A stretch of 64,000 nt of DNA, taken from NCBI GenBank assembly GCA_951802425.1, contig OX637794.1, forward strand, positions 1 to 64,000, in the 5' to 3' direction. Source of the DNA: Clavaria fumosa. Its lineage: Eukaryota > Basidiomycota > Agaricomycetes > Agaricales > Clavariaceae. Positions within the stretch are counted from its first letter, which is position 1. Each line of letters opens with the position of its first letter. A model generated the notes under the pieces. The model was given only the letters and a program-made list of their open reading frames with translations, did no database searches and was not told the origin of the DNA. Positions 21,711-32,999 of the stretch are shown here, in pieces. The translations under genes and the position numbers were made by a program.

Positions 21711-23199
21711 TGTCAGGACCCATTCATTTTTCCTCTAACCAAGCCGACTCTACCAACATCTACAAGCCTCCCAACGACCCTCTACAGCCTCATGAGCCCT
21801 TCTACATACTTCCAGAACCCGCTGTCTCCTTCCGGAAGCCTCTCCAACCTCCCCCGCGCTCACATGACACTCGCGACCACCATGCTGTACTCACGACACT
21901 TGCTACTACTTCACTCTACATGTATACTCCGCCCGGACCCACTAATCTTATGCGCAACATGTCGTTGCACGTCTACTTCCACCAGCACATGACTTGGCAC
22001 AGCACCCCTGGCGCTACCACCAGCGCCAATACGATAACAGCGTTACGGCCATTACCTGCGTTACATGCATTACCCATGTGACTTCCCACCCAAAGTCACC
22101 TGTGTCACCTGTGTCACTAACGTCACCCATGTGACCGCTCTTATGACCTCGCAACCTTAACACTCAAATGCGCCACCAACGGTCAGCTGTATTATTACTT
22201 CAAATATGCATCCCTTCTTCTCCTCAGTCGCCTATAACTATGTTACTTATGATCCGAGAATCCCTCCGTAGTTACAGCAACATATATACTTATTTAACTA
22301 GGTCGCAACCCATGACAGGTCATCTTCGCAACCTTACCTATGCATACCTAACCCCTCGTGACCTTAGTAGAGCATGCGCCTAGTCACTTTATGACTACAC
22401 ATACCCCGTACTACTATGGTCTCGTCACCTGGCAACTTCTGTACTTTTCCTTTTCTATTATACTCTCTGTACGTATGTATATAAGGTCTCGCATGTACTT
22501 ATGGTACTCTAGACTTGATATTGACGCACATTGGTTTAAGCTTGAGGCTATTATGCCCTTTGAGCTTGGAACCACCACGATTGATAGGTCTTGTCTCACT
22601 TGGTGACCTCAAGATTGCCAAGACACTCCTGCTTCACTCTGATTCATCCTCTGTGCTCGTATAAACTCACGCGCCTAAGTATTCTCTTCATTTCGTCTTG
22701 GTACTGATCTTTTGAACCCTACAGGTTCTCCTGTCAGTTGGCAAAGTTATTGCCTTCACCGACACACTTCCTCACCTCGTCACGACTACCCGTGACCCTC
22801 CTAGCATTGTCCTTTTTCCTTCACCTTGTCTTTTCCTCTCTTACGCCTCGTCGGTCGATTTCTCGACCTTCTCAGCATTATCAGTTTCTCCCACCTCGTC
22901 TATTCCTTTCTTCATGCTTCGTCGGTCGACTTTGCGACCCTTTCAGCATTACTCATTTCTCTCCTTGTCAATTTCCTACTTTACTCTTCATCTACCAACT
23001 TTGTGACTTTCCAAACAATGTCTTCTCTTTCTATACTTGTCTTCCTTCACTCTTACATCTTCTCAGATGTCTTTGCGACCTTCCGGGACTGAGCATTCTT
23101 GACTGTGCTCAACAGTTGATTGGTCTTAGCGATTTTCCAGCATAGGTCACCAACAAGTCAATCTCTGGCACTACTATTGAGACGAGACAGGCCCTAACA
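21711..23199 (+). mobile_element. LTR-A, probable 3' LTR (1489 bp)
   Basis: The termini are TGTCAGGACCC and GGCCCTAACA. The flanks (GGTAA on the left, AATTG on the right) do not match, so this is not a simple solo insertion. With the purine tract on its left it reads as a 3' LTR, and its unit may extend left to the truncated LTR-A end at 18963, enclosing the antisense six-exon gene. Its right end cuts the RNase H region of gypsy-C. A TATA-like element is at 22478-22485. It keeps more CpG than the solo LTR at 13036. Confidence 0.8.
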
Positions 23200-24767
23200 A
23201 ATTGCCGCTATGGCGTATTCCAACCTGTCTGTCTCTATGACAGTGGGGTTTTCTGGGTCGTAATGTGCGAGGACCGGAGCAGATGTACATACTGACTTCA
23301 AGCGGTCAAATGCCACTTGGCAATCCGTCGTCCAGTCAAAGCAGAGCCCTTTCTGCATGAGGTTATTGAATGGTCGGGTTATTCTCAAGTAGCCATGGAT
23401 GAATCGTTGGTAGAAATTCATGAAACCTAAGAAGGACTGTGTTTCTTTAACATTAGTAGGCGATGGCCAGTTTAAGATGGCATCAATTTTTGTTGAGTCC
23501 ATAGAAATTCCACTAGGAGAAACAATAAAACCCAAATATTCCATGGAATCAAGGTGGAAACTCAATTTCATTGGGTTTGCATGAAGTTGATTGTCGTGGA
23601 GCCGCTGTAGAATGCAGCAGATGTGACCCTCATGCACCATCGTGTTGTCGGAATAAATTAAAATATCATCAAGATAGACAACCACGAAGGAGTTGACCAT
23701 GTTGGCGAAGATGTCATTCATGAACTGCTGGAACATTGCCAGAGCATTGGTTAGCCCAAATGGCATCACCAAGTACTCAAAGGCACTGTATCAGGTGCGG
23801 AAGGCAGTTTTCCACTTGTCGCCGTCCTTGATGCGGATGTTGTTGTATCCGGCATGGAGGTTGATTTTTGAGTAGATCCATGCACCCTGTAAGCAGTTGA
23901 GCATATTGTTTATTAGTGGGATTGGGTAGCAGTTTTTGATCATCACCCTGTTTAAACCTCGGTGGTCAACACAAAGACAGAGTGAACTGTCCTTCTTTTT
24001 GCAAATACAACAGGGGCTCCCGTGGGGGATTCAGAAGGGTGGATAAATCCCTTCTGGAGCATGTCATCAATATAGTCATGCAAAACCTTTAATTCCAGCT
24101 CGGACATGTTATACAGCAGACCCCAAGGGGCTTTGGTGTCTGGTTCAAGTTGTATCACATGATCGTAAGTTCGGTGGGGTGGAAGGGTGCAGGCCTCTTC
24201 CTCGGAGAAGACATTGGTAAAGTCTGCATATTGAGGTGGTAGGTTTGCCCTTGCTTCTGGGGGTTCAGAATTGATTAGTGCAGCATTAGCTTGGAGCGAG
24301 TCTTCAGGTGCAGGGAAAAAATGATAAACAGCATGAAGAATTATATCCTCACCCACTAGATGGTTGGTGAAGTGGGCAGGATCCAAAATTCGAATTTCGA
24401 TAGGTGCTGGTTTGGGCAACAGGGCAGCAGAATTTTCCTGTGACCCTGTTCTGTGTAAATTCGTGTTGGGTAAAGTTTTATCAGCAGCAACAACAGTGGG
24501 AAAAGGTGGCAAAGGCTCCTCGGGTAGGTTTGCCCAGTCCCATGTGGTGGAGTTCAAAGTTCCCAACATAGCAGAATTGCTATCAGGCGCGGTGGGGTTC
24601 AACTCTGACAGTGGATTTCCAGTGGTCCCCGTGGGTAGTCCTGGGCTCAGTGTTGACCAGTCCTTAGGAGCGAGCTCCTTCAGGACCCTGAGTTCATCAG
24701 TGGTTGGGTCATGAGACCCCGCAGGCCTTGCTGCATCAGTGGCCACAGTGGGCAAGGGCTTCATCAT
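23200..24767 (-). pseudogene. pol: Gypsy-C pol: reverse transcriptase, truncated RNase H
   Basis: Read on the minus strand from 24767. An N-terminal linker is followed by the RT of a Ty3/gypsy element (TGAPVVFAK near residue 250, then MPFGLTNALAMFQ and VVYLDDILIYSD, the YxDD box). The RNase H domain begins (PTVIETDRLEYAIAA) and is cut by LTR-A at 23199, so RNase H and integrase are lost. Copy A has two extra lesions compared with copy B: a 1-bp deletion in the T-run near 23998 that shifts the frame after FAK, and an in-frame TGA near 23790 (CAA in copy B). Motif A reads KIN instead of KID, which removes a catalytic aspartate. It is inactive. Confidence 0.9.
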
Positions 24768-24812
24768 CAGCGGTCAGGTATCGGAATTGCGGAATTGTAT
24801 CGAGAGGGTTGG

Positions 24813-25223
24813 TCAATCGATGTCTGGGTTGTGTTTCCAAAGCCATGACAGTCCAAGTATGACCTTCACATCCGAATGGAGTTGGGTAACGTAGAAACAT
24901 TCAGTGTGCGTTGTGCTGTCCTCAAAGCAGAATTGTTGGTTGGTCACTTGGGTGATCAGTCCTGTGATGGACCCGTCAAATAGCCTAAGTTGTATAGGGT
25001 GGGTTAGTGTTAAACGGAATTTCAAAGGTGTAAAGTCGGGCAAAACGAAACATTTGGTAGCTCCACAATCTACAAGTGTGGGTACAGGGGTATTGCTGAT
25101 TTGCAGAATAACAATGGAAATCAAAAAGGCAGCAGAAGAAATAGATGACAGAACTGTGTATAAGGGGAGTTCATCCATGGTACAGGTATCAGTATTGGTA
25201 TCTATGGCAATATCGCAACTCAA
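24813..25223 (-). pseudogene. Gypsy-C retropepsin-like protease
   Basis: A 136-codon frame with the retropepsin core: TLVDCGATKCF near residue 52, and a VILGLSWLWKHNPDID ending typical of gypsy proteases. The usual active site is D-S/T-G; here the second residue is Cys in both copies (DCG). The frame ends in TGA where related elements read on into the pol linker. It would normally cut the Gag-Pol polyprotein inside the particle. The change and the stop suggest decay before the segment was duplicated. Confidence 0.8.
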
Positions 25224-25231
25224 GAATCTCC

Positions 25232-25997
25232 CTACATGCCTTGAGATGCTGGAGCATTTCCCAACTTGTCGCTGGCCAAGGGCTCAGCTGCGGTCATGGT
25301 AAATGTGAGGGTGGCACGGGCAGCAGACTTGCAGTTAGCGGGGATCAACAGGCATGTATTCGAGAAATGCCCTTGACCCATGCAATATAAGCAAAGTCCA
25401 GCGGCCCGGTGGAGAGTGGTCTGCAAGGTGTGGATTTCTCCATCTTTCCCTCCTTCGGCTTCATTACAGGGGTTGAGGCAGGTTTGGCTGGAGCGGATGT
25501 CATGATGGGGTTGGTTACTGGAGTGGGCGCAGGGCGGTTCGAGGATTGGTTGTTGGCGGGTTTCACATTGCGGTCTTTCATTGGGTTTGACAAATTTCTG
25601 CACGACGAGTCGCCGGGTCGCTTTCTGTATTGGACGGATGTCGGAAAGCGGCCTTGTTCTTCCTCACATTGCCAGTACTGCTGCTCGAAGGCCAAAGCTT
25701 GTTGACGGAGTCCTGTGAACTCCTGCTCTTGACTCGTGTATTGAAACTGGTCTTTGATGCAGTTGGTGAGCCCCTGGTAAAAGGCCTTGGCGAGCACGGT
25801 GTCATTGTATCCAGTGTAGGGTGTGTGCAAATTGAAGGTGGCGATGTATTCTGTGATGTGGGAATTGTTGGGCATCTTCAAATTATGCAGCACGCTCTTC
25901 GAAGTCATATGTGGGGGGGGGTTTCTGAATACCAGAAATAATTCCATGGTGAAGTTATCCCAATTGTCCAACATTGTGGGGAGCAGTTGCTGGACAA
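25232..25997 (-). pseudogene. gag: Gypsy-C Gag with CCHC knuckle, frameshifted
   Basis: The upstream frame (from about 25997 down to 25345) has the Ty3/gypsy Gag core (WDNFTMELFLVF, then YNDTVLAKAFYQGL) and a proline-rich linker. The zinc knuckle CLYCMGQGHFSNTC (CX2CX4HX4C) is in a second frame, 25603-25232, so a +1 shift is needed near 25420. Both copies share it; it could be a decay lesion or, less likely, a programmed shift. The minus frame remains open to 26055, but the last ~58 bp belong to the antisense of the adjacent element. The element's 5' LTR is absent. Confidence 0.82.
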
Positions 25998-28031
25998 GGT
26001 ATGGCATCCACGTAGACGCAGCAGTACAGGAGCCAATATGGCTTGTGTGCAACACCTCAGTATTGGGTGTAGGGGCTATGTATGGCCAGGGGAAGACATG
26101 GGAAACCTGCTGCCCAGCAGGGTTTATGTCTAAAAGATTTAGCCTGGCCCAGTTTAGTTATAAAACTTGGGACTGGGAGGCCTTAGAAATTGTTGAATCA
26201 CTGCAGAAATGGGAGGATAAACTCCTTGGCAGACAGATCAATGTGGTCATGGACCATGAAGCACTGGGGTTCTTCAAGAACCAAATGCACTTGTCTGGCT
26301 GGCAGGCCAGGTGGATGGAATATATGGAGAGGTTTGACTACTCCATTACTTACATTAAAGGCAAGCACAACAAAGTTGTGGATTGCCTTTCATGTTACCA
26401 TATGAGTGATGCAACAGATGAGATTCATCCAGATCATGAGTATGTGAAGGCAGATATTCACCTTGACCAAGAAGGGGACAAGCTGCCCCACAGATGCCTG
26501 GAGGAGGTGCGCGCACTACAAGTACACGCACCTGCTGCGGAGCAGCTGCTGCCTGAGCCCCAAGCAGACAGGGATGTATGGGACAAGATGCTTGTGCCGT
26601 TAAGGCCCTGTGTGGAAGGGGGGAATGACAGGGTGCTGCAAAGCATCTGTGATGGCTACAAACAGGATCACCTGTTTAAAATAATACAGGAAAAACCAGG
26701 GAATTACACCAGTTTCAAGATCAGGGATGACCTGATCTTTGTGGAGAACAGAAAAGGAGATGAGGTGTTCTGTGTGCCTCATACCCTTCATGAAGGGAAA
26801 AGCATCCCTGGAATAGTGATCCAGGAGGCCCATGCAGTCCTAGGACACATGGGGTTGCAGATAACAATGGACTATGTCCACTGCTATTATTGGTGGCCAT
26901 CAGTGTCTAAGGACATTGAGAAGTTTTGCTTGTCATGTGACATGTGCCAAACAAGCAAGACTTCCCCTCAGAAGCTGCAAGGGCTTCTACATACCCTCCC
27001 AATTCCCAGGCGGCCCTGGGAATCAATAGGAATGGACTTTGTAGGTCCATTTCCTATGTCAAAAGAGGTGGACTACCTCTGGGTGGTGATTTGCCACCTC
27101 ACCTCACTGGTACACCTAGTACCAGTCACCATGTTGGTAATGGCAGCAGAGCTAGCCTGGCTCTTTCTAACACATGTAGTGAGACTACATGGGTTGCCAG
27201 GATCAATTGTGTCCAACCATGATCCTAGATTCACATCTGCCTTTTGGCAGGAAACTCACCAATTACTCAGTGTTAAGCTGTGGATGTCCACAGCTTTCCA
27301 TCTGCAGACAGATGGAGTGATGGAGCAGTTGATCTGATCTGTGGTCCAGCCAGACCAGACAGATTGGGCGGAGCAAATCCCAATGGTCAAGTTCGCCATT
27401 AACACATCAATAAGCATGTCTATGGGGTTCACCCTATTTGAATTAACCTATGGGTATATGCCCCAGATGATGGCAGAGTTGCCAGACAACCTCCAGGCTG
27501 TGCCCAGAGGAGTAAGGATGTTCACAGAGAAGGCTGCACTCAACCTTTCAATGGCACATGACATGATCATAGAAAGTTGCATCCACCAGACATTTTATGC
27601 TAATCAGCATAGACAGGAAGAGCACCCATTTAGAGAGGGAGAATTAGTTTATTGGGCCTTACCCAATATGGTCATGTAGACCAGAATCATCCACATATGA
27701 GCTGGAGCTCCCCAACTCACTAAAGTCAAGGAGAATCCACCTGACATTCCATGTCAGCTGGCTACAGCGACATGAGCCAAACAACAACATGTTGTTTCTG
27801 CACCGTGAAGTGAAAGTCTTTTATGACTTTGGAATGGATCCAAAGGAGGAATGGCTGGTTGATGCCATTATTGGCCACAGGTGGGAAGGATGCCACCTAG
27901 AATGTGAGGTCCAATGGAACCTTGGGGATACAACTTGGGAGCTGTATATGGGAGTCAAAGAGCTAGCAGCTCTAGACTACCTTGAATTGCAAGGGGTGGA
28001 ATCATGGAGGGCACTGCCTAGGCACCCTTGA
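25998..28031 (+). pseudogene. pol: Gypsy-D chromovirus remnant: RNase H, integrase, chromodomain
   Basis: The plus frame from about 26015 starts inside RNase H (PIWLVCNTSVLGVGA, where the first catalytic Asp is Asn) and continues through the RT-connection region (WTVVMDHEALGFFKNQ-like segment near 26240) into an HHCC integrase zinc finger (AHAVLGHMG, CDMCQTSK) and integrase core. The first core Asp is present (GMDFVGPFP), the second is changed (VSNHDPRF, where SDRD is usual), and the Glu is present in TDGVMEQ just before a TGA at 27335. The C-terminal part (27341-27679) and a chromodomain (27834-27960: EEWLVDAIIGHRWEG, TWEL) follow in other frames. It has no LTRs and lies head-to-head with gypsy-C gag. 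It is inactive. Confidence 0.88.
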
Positions 28032-28188
28032 GCAGAGTGCAGACAGAGCACCCATGCAGAGTGGTAAACACGATTGAGCCAGACCGCAGGGTCATTAGCC
28101 ACAGTGATTGAGTCACATGGTGGCTCAGGTACAAAACCTTAAGAGGGTCCACCCTCTTTTTCTTATTTCTCCATCAACCATAACCATG
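28032..28188 (+). other. Junction or 5' UTR-like sequence
   Basis: A short stretch between the gypsy-D chromodomain and the coiled-coil gag-like ORF. It contains AAGAGGGTCCACCCTCTTTTT, an inverted repeat, and then a pyrimidine-rich leader before ATG 28186. It may be the remains of an LTR end plus the leader of another element. Confidence 0.3.
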
Positions 28189-29453
28189 GATGATCCGATG
28201 GGGAGACCCCATCTCCTCATGCTATCCCTGCTGCTGCTGTCCCTGGCCTTGCACCAGGAAACTCATTGCTGATGAGCATCATCAGAATGGCTGGGTTGTC
28301 CCAGCCATTATTGTCACAAGGGGAGGAGGCCCTCCCCTGGGTCCAAGACCACATAATTCATGCGATCACTCACAGATCCTGGTGCCCTCAGTGCATCAGG
28401 TTCCATTGTCACATCTTCGAGTTGCTGTTGCACTTGGATGAAGTGTTTCAGCAAACACTTAAGGAAGTGCAGGAAAGTGCTAAGCACAAACTCGGGCTGG
28501 GGCTTGAGGTGATGCAGTGCAAGCTGGAAGACTTGTGCAAGGATAATGAGAAGGGCAGTGCCCTTTGTGTTCATCAGCAAAAGCTTGAAAAAGCTTATGA
28601 TAATTTGGACAAGGTCGAAGAAGACCTTAGAGGGGCACAGGAGAAGATTCTCTCCTTGACAGAAAAGTTGGCAAGCACCAATGAGGAACTTGCTGCACTG
28701 TGAACCACAGCAAAGGGAAAGGGACCTGAAAGGGACCCCTTGGAGTGGGACCCAAAATGGGCCCGCACCACTGTCTTGTATGCGGACATAGCACTGCCTA
28801 CAGGGGACATTGATGTCCCCATGAGTTTTGAAGAGGGATATCCCCCTCTTCCACCTGCTGGTGTCAGTCAGCAGAATCCTGATGCCTCACTGAGGCATAA
28901 ATAAACTTTCTCAGAGATGGTTCTCACACCTCTGACAAGGGGTTATCCCTTTAATGCCCCTCAACCAGACAGAGCTCCAGATGGCTACCCTTGGCCATCT
29001 GGGGTGTCCATGAAACCTGGTGCATGGGTTGTCAAGTTGAAGACAGTTGAGGAGGTGATTGCCCTCAACCAATAGGTGCATCATGGAGCACCTGACAGCA
29101 ATTACAATATGACTGCCATGATGAAGATGCAATGAGGCCCAGAAGAATGCTGCAGCAGCTAAGCCGCCTATGCCAGTTGAGGACTGGCTGGTGAGGAACT
29201 GGAGAGTTCCTGCCAGGGTCGAGAAATCAGCAGACCAGGTAGCCTGCCATCTGCAAGGGCAGATGTTGCAAGAGAGCAGAGGGATGGGTGACCCATCCCT
29301 GAGGACAGGACCCTCAGAAGTCACAGGAGGGGGAGTACCCTCCTATCCATTGTACCAGACATTGCTGCTGGCAATGATGAGAGTAGTTGCACCTCCCATG
29401 AGGGAGTTTATAGAGGTTGGGGAGCTGTTGCTCCCCAAGAGTTGTGGCTCTCC
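28189..29453 (+). pseudogene. Degenerate coiled-coil Gag-like gene
   Basis: One frame is open from about 28191 to 28703 and continues past a TGA (28701-28703) and later stops to about 29100; 29170-29453 follows in a second frame. The protein has a CPQC...HC segment (WCPQCIRFHCHIFELLL), a long coiled coil (LEKAYDNLDKVEEDLRGA), a Pro-rich stretch (WDPKWARTTVLYADI), and a C-terminal part with EDWLVRNWRVPARVEK. I do not recognise a named domain. Its position after a chromovirus end and before another element, and its general form, suggest a retroelement Gag-like product of Agaricomycetes. The TGA sits where a CGA codon would fit, consistent with CpG decay. Confidence 0.5.
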
Positions 29454-29512
29454 TTTGGGAAAATGGGTGTCTGGAATACTTGCAGATGTGAGGGTACTTG
29501 TTTTCAGGGGTG

Positions 29513-30954
29513 TGTCAGGACCCATTCATTTTTCCTTTGCCCAAGCCAACTTTACCGACACCTACAAACCTCTTGACAGCCCTCTATAACCTCATGAGCC
29601 CCTCTACACACTTCCGGAACCTGCTGTTCCCTTCTGGGAGCCCCTCCGACCTCCCCCACATTCACACGACACTCGCAACCACCATACCATACTCGCAACA
29701 CCTCTCTCTGCCTCACCCCACACATATACTTCATCTGAACCCACCATATTGATGCACGACATGCAGTTCTGCAATCTCTTCATCTGGCACATGACCCGCC
29801 ACATGACACCACTGGTGCTACCACTGTCACCAGCACTACCAGCATCACCGACATTACTGTGACATCACCAGTGCCACTCATGTTACTCGCATTACTGACA
29901 TTACCCATGTGACTTCCCACCTAAAGTCACCTGTGCCACTAGCGTCACCCACATGATCGCTTGCATGACCTTGCAACCTTAATGACCAAATGCGCCACTG
30001 ACAGTCGTCATATATACCTCCAAATTATACTCCCCTACTTGCCCTCAGTAATCTATAACTGTGATACTTATGATCTGAAGATACCCCCATAGTTATAGTT
30101 ACACATATGCTTATCTAGCTAGGTCACGACCCATGACTGGTCACATTTGTGACCTTACTTATGTCTTCCCTACCCCTCATGACCTTAGTAGAGAATGTGC
30201 ATGGTCATTTCACGACTAGGTCTACCCTGTACTACTACTATAGTCTTGTTGCTTGGCAACCTCTGCACTTTTCCTTTTCTATTATACTTCCTGTATGCAC
30301 ATATATAAAGTCTCACATGTACTTATGGTACTCTAGACTTGATATTGACACACACTGGTTTAAGCTTGAGGCTATTATGCCCTTTGAGCTTGGGACCACT
30401 GTGATTGATAGGTCTTGTCTCACTTGGTGACCTCAGCAACACCAAGACCACTCTGTTTCTCTCTAACTTCATCCTCCATGCTCATACAAGTTGCATGCTT
30501 AAGTATTTCCTTTACTTCGTCTTGGTACTGATTCTTAGAACCCTACAGGTTCATCCATCAGTTGGCAAAGTCATCACCTTCACTGACACATCTCTTGACA
30601 CTGTCATGACTACCTGCGACCTTCTCAATAACATCTGTTTCTCCCACCTCATCTATTTCCTTCTTTACACTTTGTTGGTTGACTTCGCAACCTTCCCAGC
30701 GATGTACCTCTCCTCTCAACTTGTCCTTTTCCTTCTCTACACTTTGTTTACCAACTTTGTGACCTTTCCAGCGGCATCTCCCTTCTCCCTACTTGTCTAT
30801 TTCCATTCTTACACCTTTCAGACATCCTCACGACCTTCCGGGACCAAGCATTTTCAACTGTGCTCAACAGTTGACTGGTCTTAGTGAGTTTCCAGGATCG
30901 GTCACCAACAAGTCAACCTTCAGTATTATTTACAAGACAGGACAGGCCCTAACA
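29513..30954 (+). mobile_element. Solo LTR, family LTR-A (1442 bp)
   Basis: The termini are TGTCAGGACCC and GGCCCTAACA, with the 5-bp target duplication GGGTG at 29508-29512 and 30955-30959. It lies inside gypsy-B', close to the gag-pol boundary. A TATA-like ATATATAAAG is at 30301-30310. The degenerate ~71-bp internal tandem repeats are present at about 30620-30840. Confidence 0.9.
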
Positions 30955-31044
30955 GGGTGTGGCAGCTCACAGGGACAGGGAACACTGTGGGGGGCAGTGG
31001 GTAAGGCTCAGCTCTGCCTTCTTCCAATCAACATCTGGGTTGTG

Positions 31045-31302
31045 TCACTTTAGCCAGTCATGCCCAAGGATGGCCTTGTGGGATTGGATCTTTCCTAGCA
31101 GGAAATGGATCCACTCACAATGGTCTCCAATTGTCATCAGCAGCTCAGTTCCAAACTGGATTTTACCCTCTTGGTTCTGCGACCCATCCACATTGTACAT
31201 TGTGATTGGGTGCTGCAGGGGAGATGGCTCTAGTCCCACTTGTTTCACCCACTCCAGATCCATGAAGCAGTTGGTGCAACCTGAGTTGACAAGGACTTTC
31301 AT
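31045..31302 (-). pseudogene. Gypsy-B' protease fragment
   Basis: An 85-codon frame close to the gypsy-B protease at 34089-34385. The active site reads VNSGCTNCF where gypsy-B has VDSGCTNCF, so the catalytic aspartate is lost by a GAC to AAC change in a CpG context. It ends with HDWLK and a TGA, as in gypsy-B. Confidence 0.85.
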
Positions 31303-32134
31303 AGTGGCTCCTTTGCCAGTGCTGAGAGCCCTCCAGGTGCACCTGGATGGAGAGCTCAGGCATTTGTTTCCCCAATTCTGGCTGCACCTTGGCTCACTTC
31401 CTCCTTCACCTCAGCCCCAATTTATGTATGTCTCTGCTGAAATGCTGCAAGATAGTATACTTGCAGCAGGCACAGGGATGGAATGGGGGCTGGCACAGTT
31501 CTTCTCCCCAGCAGGAGCCCTCCTCTCTCTCTCATACAGCTCCAGGCAGGCTTGGAGCCATGCAATCTCTTTCTCATATTCCTCTGCAGCTTGGGGAATA
31601 CTGGCCACTGCTTGGGCTTGGGCTCTCAGGACCTGCAGACACATGTCAGGCAGGGGGCAGAAATGGACAATGTGCCCATCCTGGTGGCATCAGAAGCAAT
31701 GTCTCTCAGTCGCAGGGGCCCATCCTTGGCCCATGGCCACATCTGGAGTATGCAGCAGAGGGGTCGCTGCAGGTTGTGAAAAGGTTGCAGCAGGTCATGG
31801 ATTTCACTCTGCAACTATCCAATCAAGTCATCTTTGTTGGGCATCAAGTCTTTCTGCCAGCACTTTCCATCCTCCATAAGTCTCTGGCATTGGGGAGACA
31901 CCATAGATCCTCTCCACCAACCTCCTACTTAGGCTCAACTCCAGCCAATGGACTAGGATTCCTGAGTCCTTCTCTTCACTCATCTCTGCCTGTCAGAACA
32001 GCATCTCAAACTTCCCAAGGGGCTCTGGTGCCATCATGCCTGTTTCAACCCTGCAACATCTACAAGGGCAGTCACACAGTCATTTGGGTTATCAAATGCC
32101 TGCTTCATCTCATCCACAAATTCTGCCCAGGTTC
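31303..32134 (-). pseudogene. Gypsy-B' gag, C-terminal part, degenerate
   Basis: The reverse complement matches gypsy-B gag from about 33253 on (a WAEFVDEMKQAF-like start) through the knuckle region and the linker. Frames are broken several times. Gypsy-B sits exactly at its right edge (32135). Confidence 0.75.
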
Positions 32135-32425
32135 TGTTAGGATTGCTTACCTAAGCCATCCCAAAAAAAAGAGGAGTTGTGGAGAAATTAGAGAAGATTG
32201 TTGGAAGGTCACATGACCTGTGGTGGAGGATTACATAATCGGGAGATCACATGACTTGGGCCTGGGTGTGTCACGTGATCCGAGAGGTCCGAGCGTGGGA
32301 ACGCCGGCAAATGCCGAAGTGTTCACTATATATACTACGTCTTTTCCATTCTTGTACCCTTTTCCCCTTGTCTTAGTATTGTTGTCATGACCTTACACTT
32401 AAGTTGTGTGAGACCCAGTCTGATA
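32135..32425 (+). repeat. 5' LTR of gypsy-B
   Basis: TGTTAGGATTG ... CAGTCTGATA. It contains a TATA-like TATATATA at 32327-32334. Just upstream is a CGGCAAATGCCG inverted repeat, and there are CACGTG/CACATG palindromes near 32251 and 32271. The terminal TA instead of CA is supported by the flanking target duplication. Confidence 0.88.
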
Positions 32426-32999
32426 TAATACTAAGATCTGCCTGTCCGCCCTAGCCCCGTGTCCTAACCCGGCTAGCCTGGACCCTTAATTTCAAACTGT
32501 GACACGTTGTCACAGCTCAGCCCCTATCATCCTCTTCTCCTTTACCCTGCCCGCGGTGTGTAACAGAACCACGCAAAATTTTTACTGTGTGTAGATACAC
32601 GTGACCAGACCCAGAGGAAGTCTACTGTGACTCTTCCCAAGTGATACCGAGTGCCCAAGGCCCGGAACTTTGTTTTACAACTACGTACCAGTGAATCGTG
32701 TAGTGTACAGGGCAAGGAAAGGCCCCTACATAGTCTTTCTGTAGTTTCCTGGTCCAGTGGACAGGGCCCTTGCTCTGTGACCATTGTCAGAAATGCGCAC
32801 GGGCAACTCATTAGGAGTTGTGGAGCGACCACCTGGGACACCATTCGGGCCCCACGTTAACAAAAGTTTCATAGAATAAGAGTTCTATAGGTACATAAGT
32901 ACACAGAAGAGCAGCCTAAGAGGACAGGACTGTTAAGAGATCGAAGAAATCCTGAGTGCCCAAGGCCTGGAACTTTATTTACAGCATCCAGGGCCTGTG
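32426..32999 (+). other. Gypsy-B 5' leader
   Basis: Untranslated internal sequence between the 5' LTR and gag. No primer-binding site complementary to a tRNA that I recognise follows the LTR (TAATACTAAGATC). There is no real gene; small open frames on both strands are incidental. Confidence 0.6.

Larger units (their letters stand above)
8395..25997. repeat. Segmental duplication, copy A
   Basis: This segment is repeated in direct orientation at 46337-64000. The offset is 37942 at the start and drifts to 38017 at the end through small indels: +19 bp in the minisatellite near 15.65 kb, -27 bp in short repeats near 19 kb, and a 41-bp duplication near 20.6 kb. Both copies begin at AGATCATCGACCC. 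Copy A is preceded by the 114-bp satellite and copy B by the 651-bp array. The copies differ by scattered substitutions of a few per cent by eye. Copy A leaves the duplication near 25998, where a plus-strand retroelement starts. Confidence 0.93.

Noticed and set aside
22738..23145. 135-codon frame in LTR-A
   Set aside because: It lies in the tandem repeats of the LTR; phenylalanine/serine/leucine-rich translation reflects pyrimidine-rich repeats.
28186..28272. Small secreted peptide with a leucine-rich signal-like stretch
   Set aside because: The ATG at 28186 opens a 28-codon frame with a run of Leu, but the adjacent frame continues as the longer Gag-like gene. The short frame is best explained by a frameshift at its start.
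31347..32216. Plus-strand frames of about 290-306 codons across 30959-32216
   Set aside because: They are antisense to the degenerate gag and protease of gypsy-B' and have no family match of their own.
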